Shown piece after piece: positions 1-15,100 of a stretch of DNA of 64,000 nt (positions within the stretch are counted from its first letter, which is position 1; the number at the start of each line of letters is the position of its first letter). A program made the position numbers and the translations under genes. The notes under the pieces are model-generated. The model was not told the DNA's origin. It saw only the letters and a program-made list of their open reading frames with translations, and ran no database searches. Source of the stretch: Dirofilaria immitis. Its lineage: Eukaryota; Nematoda; Chromadorea; Rhabditida; Onchocercidae. The stretch spans positions 62,001 to 126,000 of the forward strand of contig JAKNDB010000069.1 in the NCBI GenBank assembly GCA_024305405.1, read 5' to 3'.

Positions 1-3000
1 GGTACGAAGTGGTACATTTATCTTTTCTTCAACAATATTCCGTATTATTTTACAAAATCTTGATGGTAATTGTTTTCGAATTTGTTGTTCCACAATACTC
101 TATAATAACGATAATTAAGTAACTTATTATGATATAATTTCATTATAATATTTAAAAAAAATACATTCTTAATCTTATGAAAAAAAATTTGTCCAATAAA
201 TTAATAATTCATTCATTCAATACTAATAAAAAATTTCGTTTTGAAAAAAAAATTTTAATCCATCTTTGTGTAAATTATTCGATACCATCCATAATTTCAT
301 TTAAAAATTTGTTTGTTTGTTTGAGGATAAATTCGTCTAATTAAATAGATAGTAAAGAAGTGATATATTTCCTTATCCAATAAATTTTCCTCAACTTTTT
401 AAATAAAAGATGTACACACACATACACACACACAGCTGTATTTTGAAATTATTTCAACTTCGAATATTTAGTGCAAACAAAAATCGAACATATCGAGTTT
501 AACGCAAAAATGACAATAATTATTACCAAAGATATGATAACTATTGATTAAGTAAATTAGTAATATAATTAAATCAAATATTTAATGATTAAAATATTAA
601 TTTTCTCTTCAGTTCTAGTCTAATTAATGATTATATTTCAAAATAAGCATGTATAAATTCAAATCTCAGCTTGACCTGAGTAACATATTATTATTACTAT
701 TATTACATATATCATATTCAATTTTAAAAATTATTGCATGAATCTGTTTAAAAAATATGATAAGAAATCGTTATTTTTACACAATACTTAATTGCCGTAA
801 TTAATTAAGGAATCATATTTGAATATTTTAAATATTGTTTTTATAAATAAATCTATCAACTTACCTGAAAATTAGAGTTGAAAACATTCCCAAAAGACTA
901 TCATTTTTGAACAAAACATCGGTAAAACCGATAGATGTATAACATCGAATGATACGAACATATGATGATCCGTTTAATGTACGATGAACAGTTAATTGAA
1001 TTGTTGAAGAAGTCTATAATTATTCTTATCTTTAATTTCATTATAAATATAACCAATCAAAGGTAACATAGAGAAAACTGGCAATATATCGTAGGAGCCC
1101 AGTTTTTATTCGATGGATGGCCAAGATCCTGAGAGATATAAACAGTATATACTCTGAAAACTGAAATTATCACGATTGATCAAAGGAAGAAATCATTTTA
1201 CAATTTCTTTATAAGTGTCAATTTAAAAATATTTGAAAAATTATTGATAGTTAAAATTTATGATCAATATAATAACTTATTTTAACCTGATAGAAACGAG
1301 TAAATATTGTGTTATTGAGTGTAATAGGAAATACTGCACCAATTTCTCCTTCAAGATTTCCTTCTATTCTGAAATCTCGATGTTCTGAATATAACAATTA
1401 ATCGAATGATTCCATTTTCCATAGAAGTTACTTAAATCACGCTGATTTTGTATACTTTCACACTTTTTAACAGCCAATAATTATTATTATGATTCTTTCG
1501 ATGCTAATTTCAAAATATTATTATTTTTCAAATTTAATTTAATATTTTTAAATTGCAGAAAAGAGCTAAAAAAATAAAATATTAAAATTTTGCATGACAA
1601 CCACAAATGTTTTAAAATAACATAGATTACCTTTACAATACTTACTCAAAATCGAGATTTCGAATGGCGAGAATGAGACGATTGGGTGGTGCAGGATGAA
1701 GTGATATCAATTGTGGGCATCTGTATCTTGAAATGGCCAAATTCGAAATTCTAATGCAACCGTTAAGCTGAAATAAAATTTTTTTTTAAATATTTGTTAT
1801 TATTTTATCAAATTATTTTACTATTAATTATCATTTTCCGAATGAAATTTTTTTAATTCGAAAACAAATTTAAAAATTTGAAGTATGTTAAGGAGTCAGT
1901 TACTTCTTGAAAACATTTTTTTGATGATGGTATTTGAAGACGTCTAATTTCATCATTGATAATTGGACCAGCAAGAAGACTGGCATATGAGAAGCCTTTT
2001 GGATTAATGCGAAATTCTAGACCGGGTGAACCACGTGTACCATTTAATAAAAGTGGATTAATATCATCAACATTTCTGTAAAGTAGAATATACTTGTGAA
2101 GTTAAAAAATTACCTATTGAGTTTTTTTTCTTTAATTGGCTTAATTTTCGAAATGAAATTTCGATAAAAAAAGTACACTAGTTGATGAATGTGTTAATTC
2201 AATTGTCTATTAATTACTTCTTAAACGAAAACTTTTTTAATGAAATTACTCCTTAAATTTCCTCGAGTTGAAAAACTTTAAATAAAGCTAAATTGATTAA
2301 AATCGTTCAGCACTTATTGTAATTTTTTCATGTTATTTATATTATTCATATGTATTTTTTTAATTTTATTCTAATCATTTAATTTCGATAACAATTTTTG
2401 GATAATTTCTTTTTATTATATTGAGAGTACATTTCTAATTTCTTTAATTTCTCCGTTCGAAATCCTATTTCTTTTATTTTAATTTCTTATTATTTAAATA
2501 CCATTCTTAAATAAAAGTAAATTATGCATTATTTTTTTAGGCTTAAATGAATCATTTTTTCATCTATTCAATTATTTGAATTAATTATATTATATTAACA
2601 ACTCAAATGCAATTTATAAAATGGATAAAAATTTTTTCAAATCAAAAAATAAATCAAAAATGCAGTATTTTTCAAAATAATAATAAATTAAGTTTTAAAA
2701 GCAAAAAGAAAGGAATAAGAAAGTATATTTGAAGAATGGGTAATTGCGAAAAAAATTAAAGAAGTCGAGAGAAAAGGAAAAACAGTGAAATATATTTCAT
2801 GAATTTATTCAAAAACCGATTCAATTGATATTGGATTTTAATTTCAAATATTATCTTTTGCCTCTTTTCTCATTATTCCTCATTCGTCTATCTTTGTTCT
2901 TTATGATTTCACTTTTTAATGCAAAGTTAAATTTTAAATTCCATCTTTGAAACAATGAAAATTTCGAAAAAGTGAAAAAAAGGAAATTTCTTAAATTTTA

Positions 3001-3187
3001 ATTGTGGTTTTATCATATTATCAAAAGTGAAATTAATAAAATGAAAAACTTACTTCAATTGATCAGATTTTCGCGATTGAATTCGTTTTATTTGATCAGT
3101 GCTTGATGTTATCGGTTGTAAATGAACATCACCATCCAAATATTTTGCTTTTAAGCCAAAGCAGTCAACAAATAGTAGGAAAAGTAG
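1..3187 (-). CDS. BPI/LBP/CETP-family lipid-binding protein, 3' part outside window
   Basis: Family role: secreted lipid- or LPS-binding proteins with a boomerang-shaped hydrophobic fold. Exons chained in phase on the minus strand: 3054-3187, 1904-2075, 1646-1767, 1287-1368, 865-1013 and 1-97 (continues off the left edge). The first exon begins with a hydrophobic stretch (LLFLLFVDCFGLKAKY), which looks like most of a signal peptide. Exon 2 has the family's N-terminal signature, GLEFRINPKGFSYAS, followed by an amphipathic helix. Later exons keep the alternating strand pattern and end in IVEQQIRKQLPSRFCKII, matching the family segment with its conserved Cys. A Cys pair (RCYTS.. and FCKII) sits where the BPI disulfide lies. 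The initiator Met was not found: an in-frame stop lies just upstream of 3187, so a short 5' exon is expected. The family call is firm; the ligand is unknown. Confidence 0.82.
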
Positions 3188-4394
3188 CTGGAAATTTTGG
3201 AACTAAAATTGTAAACTTTCGAGATATAAGAAATTTTTTTCGATACATATTCGATATTATATTTAAAACAATAACAATGCCATAAATATAAAAATGATTT
3301 TTATAATAATTTTTAATTATTAAAATTATTTATGAATCAGTTTGAAAGATAACGATTAATTTTAAATTTATTCATAAAATTTAATATAAACATTGTAAAT
3401 ATTGCATCATAATAGTTAATTATAAATTTTAAAAATTCAGTAAAATTATTCATTTTAAAAGAATTAATAAAAAATTAATTTATTTTACAGAAACTATCAA
3501 CTCTTCGAAACTTTTCCAAAATGGAACAGAAAGATGACAATGAAATAATATGATTTCCTTTTTTGTTGTTTAACGAATTCTTTTGATTTAATGAACTTTA
3601 TTCTCCACAATTATAATCTACAAAACAGTTTATGTTAGTAGACCATCAATCATTTGTAATTTTTTTTGTTTAAGGCCAAAATTATTTGAGGATTATTAGG
3701 ATTTCAAATTGATAAGCCTGATAAGATTTTGAAAGTTGAATTGATAAACAATTCTGTCGAGTACTGCTTAAAGCAAAGCAAAATGAATGAATGAAAAATG
3801 AAGTTGTCCTAACCGAGAAGTTTCTTTTCATATGAATGATTCTCGATGTTGATATTGGACGATAAATTACAATATTAATTATTTAATCGAAAGATTAATT
3901 ATCAGAAATAGGACAAGAAATATTTCAGATTTTAAAATATTTCAAACAATACGCATAACATTTAGTAGTTGCTAATATTTCAAACAACGAACATGGATGT
4001 TTGAAACATCTTAAATAATGCATACAAGCTTTATTAGCGGAATGAAAGATATATAGAGAGAAATAAGGATTGTTGTACTGAGATTTAAGATAAATGATTA
4101 TTCATTTATTTGAGAAATAATATTATATATTTTTGTTGTACAAAATTCATTGATTATTTCGTCATATTTATATTATAAAATATTTTTTATATTTTTGGCA
4201 ACTTTTTAAATTTCTTTTTCTTTTCTTTTTTAAATTATTTAAAATAACTCATTGAGTGAATTGTTAATAAGTATTACATAATAATTTTATAATTTTCTAT
4301 AAAAAGATAGAATTATTTGATTGTATATTTATTATTACTATCATCATTATTTTAACAAATATAATATATGGGAAAAAGAACATTGCTATTATAT

Positions 4395-4428
4395 ATTATT
4401 ATTATTATTATTATTATCATTATTATTA
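4395..4428. repeat. (ATT)n microsatellite
   Basis: About ten ATT/TTA units, followed by interrupted ATTATC/ATTACC units to about 4440. Spacer DNA. Confidence 0.85.
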
Positions 4429-4718
4429 CCATTATCATAATATATTGTTATTATTCTTGATAGATGAATCTTTTGAATAATTATTCAAGCAAAGGATAGT
4501 ATTGTTATCATTGCTATTATTTTTATCATTTATTTGTTTATTATTATTATTGTTCTTATTACTATTAAAAAATACTACGCTGTTATTAATTATCATTTTT
4601 ATTGTTATTACTATTTTAATTGATGATTATGTAAACAAAAGTTAATATTATCATTCTTATTATCAACGTCGTCATTTTTAATAGATAAATTCATAGATTA
4701 TATAAAAGGAAAATAATT

Positions 4719-4719
4719 C

Positions 4720-4753
<34 letters not shown>

Positions 4754-4754
4754 G
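4719..4754. repeat. (ATT)n microsatellite
   Basis: Pure run of about twelve ATT units in the same spacer, roughly 300 bp from a similar run. Likely length-polymorphic. Confidence 0.9.
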
Positions 4755-5396
4755 TGATAAAAATATCAAAACAAGTACAAATAATACTGTGGTAAAACAA
4801 TTTACTATCTATTCAGCTAATTCAGTTTTAACTATAATTTAATAAATATTATTGGAATAGATAATATTTCATCATTTAATTTTAATAGTTTGAGATTTTA
4901 AAAAATAAAAAAAGCAAAAAGCTATCAATAGTCTTTAATAAGTACAAAATCTAATCTTTATACTTTCTAATCAGTACAACAGCTAATTAAGAAGTGAAGA
5001 ATTTTAATTAATCAGCTTAAATAAAAATCTTAAATATTTATTGCATAATTTTTGTTATCATAAGTTTATCAGCATTTTCAAAATGTCCGATCCATTATTC
5101 ATGAATCGAACATTTGTAACAGTAATTGTTGATTATGCTCTGATAACTATCTATAGTATTTTTTTCATTTTTATTATGATCTGTAGCATTTCTTTTACTA
5201 ATTACAATACTTCATCTAACTAAATACAGTATTTTTAGAATTACTGAAATTTTAATTCTAAAATCTTTTATACATAATACACATAATTTTAAATTCATTA
5301 TTGGAAATTCTTTTATATCAATATTTCGAAACCTACATGAAGAAATCTTCTGGTATTTTTAAATATTTCCAAAAATTTTGCATCGTATAAATTCAA

Positions 5397-5421
5397 ATAT
5401 ATATATATATATATATATATA
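5397..5421. repeat. (AT)n microsatellite
   Basis: About twelve AT units. A shorter TA run lies at about 9048-9066. Confidence 0.88.
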
Positions 5422-6469
5422 CACTTATATGTATATTTATATGAAACTATATCTTTGTTTCACAATTTTCAATGCCATAAATGTTTTTATTATTTGCTTA
5501 TATCGTATTTGATAGCTTAACATTATGCCCATTTTGTTAACTCATTAATTGGATAGGTAAACATGAAAATAAAATTTATAATTTTTGTTTATATCATTCG
5601 GAAATATTTAAAATTTTTATCTATTTATTACGTAAATTTCAAATAATTTCTAGCAAAGCTTTATTTTATGTTTTATTTCTGTCTTATTATTTTAATTTTA
5701 ATTCAGTTAAAAATTTGAATCCAAAAGTTTCTCAAAATAAATTTGGGATTTTAAACATCGGTGGCCTATTCAGCGGCTTATTTTCTTTTCAAAATATATT
5801 ACGGTCTTGATAATAATTCAACTTTAAAATTTTTCATATTGAAATTTTTATTTTGGTTGACATTTTTACATTATATAATTCATTTAATTGCCTCATATGA
5901 TTTAAAATATTTTTATGTCTAAATTTTCACTTACCATCGTTATCTCCATCATTTCATATCAATTCAATGATTATTTTTTCGTGACTTTAATTGAATCGTT
6001 TAATATTCTTCTTCCAATCATATGCTTCCATTTTTAATGACATCCATTCGAATGATTGCAGTTTCCTTTAAATTATAATAATACTTAATATTAGATTTTT
6101 AATCCATTTTATAATTTCTATTTATTTCATTATATATATTATTTTATAGTCTATTTTTTCCTTCATTATATTAAAATTAATCAATTCATATATCTCAATT
6201 TATCTAAACTATTCATCTTTAAATTTTATAAATATACTTATTCTCCTTTCAATCCTTTATTTCAAGTACTACTGGCAATAATAATTTTCATTATAATATT
6301 TCTTTTTCAAAATTAAATTTGTCATAGACGTTTGAATAATAATTATTCTAGTTCCTCAAATTTTTACATAAATTTAATAAACTTTTAATTCCATTACTAA
6401 TTTTATTAATCCATTCTATATATCATCCATTAAACCAAGTAACATTCGTAATTTTTCTACAAACTTGAT

Positions 6470-6830
6470 CTCTATTAACTGATTACTTTCATAATCGGCA
6501 ATACTTTGGTTGACGTAGCACTTGCATACCGCTTCCTCTTGTCCTATATTTTACTGTTTCAATTACCATACCGTTTCTCATGATTCATAGCTCCGATTAC
6601 TGTTTCAATTACTGTATCTTTTTCTTATGACATGCAATTTTGATTACCATCCTAACTGGTTCAATAAAAAGCATTAGGATATCGTAACTTAATTCTGATT
6701 ACTATTATAGCTGGCAACGATTTTTTCATGATCTACAACTCTGATTACTGCCCTAGTTACTTGTATCTCCAGTTACTATTTCAGTCAACATATCGCTTTC
6801 TGATGATTTATATCTGATCACTTTTCGAAT
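6470..6830. repeat. Diverged short-period tandem array with GATTACT core
   Basis: The motif (C/T)(C/T)GATTACT followed by a TTTCAATTAC-like tail recurs about seven times, spaced 40-60 bp apart (near 6478, 6550, 6592, 6640, 6697, 6742 and 6770). Copies are strongly diverged, so the exact period is uncertain. Function unknown; probably an old satellite remnant. Confidence 0.5.
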
Positions 6831-9800
6831 AACAAACCATTTCGCAATATTTGTTGTAATATTATAAATAACAATAATAATCCTATTTTCTCTCTTCTCC
6901 GGAATTATTTTCATATTGATCATCCAAGATGTTATCATTTCTGATTGCTTTATAAAATTGGACTTGAAAGAATTATCCATTTTATTTTTTTAATACCAAT
7001 AACTAATAATCCTTCTTCAAGCTTTAATGCATTATTTTCTATTTGAACTATTACCATTTTTATTTCAAGTAAATCTAATATTCCTATATTTATTTTTATT
7101 TTCCTCTCTTCAATGCTTTTTAGTCTCAGTTGCTTTAGTTTTGCTGCCGATAAATCAAATCGAAATATTAGCAACTTGAAAATTCAAAAATCAATTATAA
7201 ATTAAGCATAGCGATGTGATAAATAAATATTATGTATGAATAAATAAGCAAAAATAATCAGCACAATAATATATTACAAACAAAAAAACTGGGAATTAGT
7301 TACCGCATCTATTGAGAAATTGTTAAAAACTTTTTATCCCAATCATTTTATTAAAAATTTAAATTTACTAACTATCATTTATGAACAACTAAATTGATTA
7401 CTATTTATAGTCCGTGAACAGCTCTTTTTTCTGAAAATATTTCTATTGATCGATTTGATTTTTGAAACTAAATTGCCTCAGTTCTCACTCATTATCCAAA
7501 TCGGATATTATGCTATTTGTTTATTAGATTATTCCAGAAACTTCTATATTATTTAAATTCCGGTTTTTGTTGATATCAGAATAATAACAAAGAATCCCAG
7601 TAATTGATTGTTTTCGGATAATTGGTTGCATGGTCTAAAGTTTTAATTGGAAATTGTATATTATCTTCACAGATAATACGAATTAATGAAATTGATCTAG
7701 CCATCAAAACCGATTATTCTGATATATAGAATCCCTAAAACTATTATTATCAAAAATTTTATGCTTTAGAAATTATGATTGGATATATTTATAATGGATG
7801 TAAATATTATTGATGTTTTCGAATTTTTAATTTTTGTGATTATATGTTAACTAATAAAATTTATCTGATATCATTGTTATCGTAATCATATTTCATTATA
7901 AATTCGAAATTTCAAATATGCAAAAATGATTTCTTCAAAGATTCAGTTTTCGATAAAATGAATGAATATAACAACTTATTATAAAACAAAAATTTTTTAA
8001 AACAACCATTTTCTATTAATTTAAATTTACAATCTCATTTACATTACTTTTATATTTCTATCGAAAATCGAATGATCAAAAATAACCAAAGAGAGAAAAA
8101 GACTAATTTTTCTTTTGGAAAATAGAATATTTTATCTTTCCAAATTAATGAACAAACTATGAACAATATGAATAAGATGTGACTACGGTAGGAAAAGAAT
8201 TTGATAAAAGAATACGGTATTACTTAATAAAAATGAATAAATGTTATTTAATTAAGAAGTATATGTTACTGAATGTACTAAATGATTATCTTGTAAAATT
8301 TTTGATTTAAATTCTCAAATCAAAATGTTAAAATTATAAATTTTAGCATTTGTCAAATTTCTTGTTATATTCATTAAATTATTATTTTCTCCCCAATTCT
8401 CCTTTTTCTTCTAAATATTGTAAATCTTTTATAATTTAAATTAAAATTTAAAATTAAATAGAAGCAAATCAATGATTGCTATTAATATTTGGCATTTTCT
8501 CATCAATATATATGATTATATTTGGTCTATGATTATCTTATTACTTCGAATATGATAACTACATGAAGTAAATGGACAATGCCGTTATATGGCGTTGATT
8601 GACCGATTATGGAGTAAAAGCTTATCATATTTGCAATAGATATCAAAATTTTAGCGCAAATGAAATTTCTTTCGAATTATTTTAAAGGATAGGGGAAGAG
8701 AAAGTATCGGAAACATTTAAACCTAAAAACTGCAATAATTGAAAAGTAAAATTTGGAAATGAAGATTAGTTAATGAGAACAAATACATGAATTTCAGAAA
8801 TTGAAAACGAGAGGTTATGTTTGATAGACACTTTAGACGAAAGAATAAACGAAGAGAAGATGATCAATTCAGGTTATTATCAATGATTAGAACAAATGAT
8901 CATTATGTTATCATTTTCATTTTTCCCTTATTCATTTCTCTTTCACTTGCCTTCCCGATAAATATCTGGTGTAAAAGAGGAGATAAAATAATGAAAGAAT
9001 ATTGGTATAACAATGAGAAAATTATTGCTAAAAATTACTGTCACTTTATATATATATATATATATATGCTTAACACAATGTATATAAATATTGTCAAATT
9101 ACAAAAAGAGTATTAAGAGAAAGATAAAGAAAGAGAAACAAAGAAGAAAAACGAATAATTAAATTTTGATGAATAAAAACTAGTTTTCAATCTTCTCGCT
9201 TGACTGGAACAAAATACTTCTTGGTTTCCATAAACATTTAATTTATTTTAAAATTCATTTAAAAAGAAACTTTGTCATTTATGAAATTTATTAAAAAGAA
9301 AAGGAAGAAAGAGAAATTTTTTAATTTATCATCACAACAAATGTAAGCATTACTGATTACAATTTTTTCTACTTTTTTCTTTTTAAAATTTATGAAATTA
9401 ATTGAATTGTAGCTAATTTCTTTTCGATTTAAATTAACTTAAATTTTTATTTCAATTATAATTATTGTATTGAAGAAGAAATATGAAGAAACAAAATTAT
9501 CCATTTAAAAGTCTAAAAAACTAAGGGAACGACGATTTTTTTCCTTTTAGAAGTAATTACATTAGTTGAAATAAGTATTTTTTTTATAAAATGGATTATT
9601 TACTTTCAAATATATTTTCTTTTCCATTTAATATTTTTAGGTACGAAATTTTTATCTTTTCGATGATTAAAAAGAAATAATAAAGAAATGCTAAATTTAA
9701 ATTACGTGAAATTTTAATATGAATTATTACTTATTAATGCTGTCATCATCAATGTTAGTTTAGAATATTGCTGTTATATTTATTCATGAAATATAATAGC

Positions 9801-12159
9801 ATTTCGTCAGATAAATGATAAATATTTTGGATCCCAAATGATGAATACAAAGTACACATTGAGTTCAACTTTATGCTTAAGGCTTGGGGTAAAATCAGGC
9901 TCTTATGTTACTATTGAATCAAATACAATAGAAAAAATATAAATGAAAAAACAACAAAATAATGTTTTACTTATATAAATAGTTTGTCTCGAATCCTTAG
10001 ACAAATTTAATTAATGTAAAAAAGATTTTGCAAAAATTATTAAATGATGACATTTAATAATATCAGACGAATAATTAGCAAGTAAAAATTAATGATTAAA
10101 AATGAAACTTCAGAAAATTTTCAACTTTTTCTAAAATAAAAAAGATCATCAAAAGCAATAACATTGATTGTAAGAAAGGAAAGGAGAAAGAGCATAATTT
10201 TTGTAAAAGTTATTAAATGATAATAACATAGTGAAAATAAGCCTATTAATGGAAAGTAAGAAATGCTTACAATTAGCATTCCGCGGGCAGGCCATCAATG
10301 AGCTTAGTAATAATAAACTATTATTGGAAATATTAATTACTAATTATCAATTAATGTTACTGACGTAAAGAATATTGTCTTGAAAAATTATATTTTATCC
10401 ATCGGTTTTGATAAGATACTACGTTTTTTTTTTTGAAAACCTATTTCCCCTTATCGATTAATAATTTTCCCTCTCTATCTAATTTGTAGGTTTCATTTAT
10501 TAAATTAAATGGACCAAATTTTAACCCATTTGTAGTTTTGCTATCACAAGAAAATCATATGTTATTTTTTCCACTAACTATTATTACATATGTATATACA
10601 AAGAAGAAACTCTCTACTTGGACATATTAACTTAGAAAAATCTCTTTTGACTCTTTATTGGATTCTGATACGCTTAACTTATCAACTGGATCAATTTTGA
10701 TTTATTCTTTAAAACTTTTTTCGTCCATATTTTTTCTCTCATTTATTCATCAAAGTGAAATATTTCCTTGCATTGAACGATGAATTAGTGTAGCTATACT
10801 ATATTGTAATATTTCGGAATTGTAAATAGACAATAATTAACACGAACTATGATTAATATTTTATTGCTAAGGCGTTAAATAAATTGGCTATATGAAAAGA
10901 AATGTGGGAAAAATCATAAGTTTTATTTTGCATTAGTTTTCAAAATAACAATTTATGATAATTTTTGAAGATAAGTGATACACATATTTTCCAATATCGC
11001 TATTTCTCAATTCTTTCTGATTATTTATGTGGTGATAGAAAATTGCTTAAAGAAGACAAATTTCTCGGTATATTTTAAAACGGTTACGATAAAATCATTT
11101 TCAATCAGGAATAAGTAATGAGAATATTTTGAACAGGCTGTAAACATTATAGCATTTTCACCGTATCAAGACTCTAAACTGAATTTGCAAACAGAAAATG
11201 TCCAAGAGTAATGTTTCAGCAACAGGAACATTGAAAGTATGATTATTACTTAAAAGAAAACAATTCATAACGTGAAAATAACTTTGCAATGAATATTGAA
11301 TTGATATAGTATAATGCAACGATACATTACCTACAAAATACCAAGAACATAACTAGACATAACAATAAAAGATTGAAAGTTCTGCCCTCTTATTATTATT
11401 ATTTGAACAAATAAAAATGATTCCTACTATCTATAAAGCAGTATTTCTATTATCTGAACAAAAAGAAATCTATTATTGCAAGAAAATGATAATATCCAAA
11501 TGAATGCAACATTATTAATGTCCAGACCGATATTATTTTTGCTCAGTTAAATTTTGGCTAAATAAACCTCAACATCTACAAAATAACTGAATCATGTATT
11601 TTTTAGACAGACAATGAAAAATCTCTAGAAATATGATTCTAAAACACAAAAACATGAAAAAAAAGTCAGCAACGATTATGAATACAACTTATCCAAATTT
11701 ATCAGCGAATCATAGATGGATTAGTGCGAAATGAACAAAAATGGATTACAGCAAAAATAAATAACAATATATCGATGATTGCAATAAACTCTAATACTTG
11801 GAAATACGATATTCCGGAAATAATCCTAAACAGTCAAATTAGTGATAATGGAAATCCATGCATTTCAACATAGTGGAGTACCACTTGCGTAGTGACATCT
11901 AAAAAGATTTCGAAGTCTAAAAAATCACTGAATGTAGAGCCAATATTTCCTATAATGACCATAACCAATGTCAGTTATGTAAGGATCACAACTAAAATTA
12001 CTAACAGTCTTACATCTCATTATTCTGCATCAGAGGTTATATCTAAAGCACTATATCAAAACTATGCTTCAATAGTAAGCAAAGTGTTGAAAAAATCCCT
12101 ATACAAAGTTATAATCAAGTTATCAACGCATAGTTTATAGCATTTTCCATTATTGTAAC

Positions 12160-15100
12160 TTAGCAAAATTTCCACCTATTACCGCATTCGCGGCAAAAAA
12201 CGAATGTAGTCATAGGTTCATCTGCACTTCGCGTCTGTACTTGTGTATAGGTACAATTTTTCTTACCACATTTACCACATTTAAACATATCAGATGGAGT
12301 TCCCTCTTGCACTGCCATTTGATACTCTTCAATTGCCTGAGAAATTGCTTTTTTATCAATAGATAATTGCAATTTTAATTTCTTGTTGAAGTTTCGGCAA
12401 TTTGCAATAGGTAATACTACTCATGAGTAATTGATTTAAGGAATATCATTCAATTTTCGAGTTAGTCGGTATAATATTCTTTGCCGCCATAATAAATCGA
12501 AAGAACAAACAGAAAAGTTCCATGAAGAAATTACTGATATCAGCAGACAAATCAATTCTGACAAATCGATTGGAAATAATAATTTCGTTTTCTTTTCTCA
12601 TTCTACTCAGATAAAACATAGCACTCCAATAGATTACGGTGAACATTCGTTATCATAATATTTGAAAAAATTTTGAAAACTACTTCAATTATTCAAACCT
12701 GTTTGGTAAATTTTTCTCGCTGCGCTTTCATTTCATCTGATGCCATTTCATCAGCTGTCATTACTGCAAATCTGCAATTAAAAAACTAGTAAAATGCGGA
12801 AGCTGCTAGTTAACACTAAAATACCTGAAAAGTTTGACAAATAATACAAAAAAGGCAAAGAGAAGGAAGAAACAAGAAAAAATTAATTTTAATTTTTAAA
12901 AATGTTTCTTCTAAAGAAGTACGAAAATATGAAACAAGTTTTAGAAAAGATACAAGACTAAAACAGAAATAGACTATAACTCTTATAACAGTCCCGTCAT
13001 TTGAGACTCTCATAACAGTCTCGTCATTTGATGTACAGATGTTGGAACAAATATACGCAAAACAAATTTAACCGCTCATATTCTTGGATGTTTTACAAAT
13101 TATTACACCTTCTAGAAATACTTTTTTAAATTGTAACATTGCTGTGCAATAACATCTGATATATTTTCGAAATACAGTCAAGTTTCAATGCTCTTTTTCT
13201 TTCGATAATAGTGACCATATAAAAGCAACTTCTATTATTTGCAGCAAAAAGAAATCTGTCAGTTTAAATTGCCATTTTACGAATTGCACAGATACAACAG
13301 AACGCTGGAAAAAACTTTTGTAACTCTTTTCCTTAGACCTAAAATTCCCAGTTTCAAAAGTAATGTAAGGTGGAAATTTCAAAATAAAAATTTCATCTAG
13401 CTACAAGGATTTCTATTTCATTTTAACTTAAGTGAATCATTAAATGAACTGGAATTAAACTGAACTGAACTAAAAACAAAATAAACCTGTATCAAATCTC
13501 ATTTTAAAAAATTTTATTTTCATATACGTCAGCTTTTTTGAACTGATACAGTTCCAAACTTTTCAGATTCTTTCATGTCATGAATACGAACTTCATCTTT
13601 TCTGCGTCTTCTCTTTTCCTAATTTTTCCTGTTCCAGTTCATTAATAATAGTAGCCTAGCGATCAAATTCTTTTTTAAAAAGCATTCTGTTATTAATTAT
13701 AGAATAAATGATAATGCAGAAATCAACAAATACTTTTCAGGAGTTACAGCACCAATCAATAAATTTTCACGAAGGGCCAGATTCTTTTTATCACGGAGAT
13801 TGAACACTCTACTTCGGAGAGCTGCTTTGTATTTCTCAGAAGTACCACGATGCACCTAAATATTGCATGCAGTTACTTTTTCCTTAATGCAGGCATCCTA
13901 CTTTTAAGATTCGGAGACCTTAAATAGTCAAAAATCTATAAATTCATTCAATTTCATTATGATAATTAGTTTGATATTACAAAATATTCCACATTTCTTG
14001 CATCATTATTTAAAGTTCTAAAATGATTGGTTCACCTGAAAAAAGATTATGCTTATTTGTTAGTTTAGCTTCGAAATAACGAAAACCTCAATTTTGGTAT
14101 ATATTTTCTGGATATCACAACCTGATGCCATTAAATATTAGTTGATAAAAGCAATCTCATTTTCTATAGACTAAATTCATCTCAATAAATATCAATTCAT
14201 ATTTTAAGAATTGTGTCATATTTTTAAAATATATTTTATTTTTAAAGTATGCTGCAAATGAATGCTATTTGAAAAGCTTTTCTTCTCATGTACGCATAAA
14301 ATCAGGTGCTATACTTTTGGATCCAGTTATTACCAAAGAATTGAACTTGGTATTCACAATTCAACAATCTCCTACCTCAAATAATTTCCTTTCAGTTCGA
14401 ATTGCTAATTCTTCAGGATCAAGAGTTCCATTAGGCAATTCTTTTGAAAGCAGAGCATCAAGGATCATCGTAGCGCACTTATTTCTGACCTGTATAGGTA
14501 AACAAACAAAAATGATCAAAGATAATAATGAAAACATTTACGAACTAGCCATAAAATTCTGATTTGAAGTCTTATTAAAAAGGAATAAAAGTAGAGAAAC
14601 TAACAAGGTAAATATGTACTGATAGATTATCTTGGACAGGATTAGATTCATCAAAAATCCCTACCTCCCCAATACGTAATTTGATAAAGTTTCGAAATAA
14701 TTACGTGCATACCTCATCCGGAAGTAGCTGTTTTTTGGCTGTGGTTGAGAACGTTGAAGAATTTGACGCATCGGAAGCAACAATCTTTTGTGGCACTGAA
14801 GAGTGTGATAAATGTTTGGAGTTTCCATTGAATGCAGTTGAAGAAACTGATGCGGATGAACTGCTCTTTGTTATCGCATCTTTCGCATCACCCTTACTAC
14901 TACTTGTTTTATTCGCCAATAAAACCTTCCATTCCTAAAAAATAAGCTAATACAGAAATTACAAAATTCGAATAAGAAAAAAAGTAGAAGCAAAACAGTA
15001 ATACATATATCACAACAAAGTGAATAATCTTTTTCAGGAAAACCAAACTAATGCAACAACAAATATCAAACCACTTAAAGGGATATTATTGTTTAATGAT

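Larger units (their letters stand above)
3188..12159. other. Gene-poor spacer, about 9 kb
   Basis: No exon chain or recognisable protein was found on either strand. The short open frames here (for example 5041-5223, 6753-7174, 8817-9116 and 11892-12140) have no family motif and a composition like the spacer. The stretch holds ATT and AT microsatellites and a diverged short tandem array (separate entries). The missing 5' exon and promoter of the BPI-like gene should lie in its left part. Confidence 0.6.

Noticed and set aside
4381..5421. CRISPR array or structured repeat system in the microsatellite region
   Set aside because: These are simple ATT/AT tracts with no unique spacers, in eukaryotic DNA.
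11892..12140. 82-codon Ser/Lys/Thr-rich plus-strand open frame before TFIIS
   Set aside because: No ATG at its start, no domain and no splice partners; likely chance or an old mobile-element scrap.
13976..14040. Possible extra TFIIS exon between 14376 and 13855
   Set aside because: It would introduce a stop in phase. Joining LFE directly to VHRGTSEKY already aligns with the TFIIS family without a gap.
14681..14938. Plus-strand open frame rich in acidic residues
   Set aside because: Antisense to the TFIIS Ser-rich linker exon 14713-14934.
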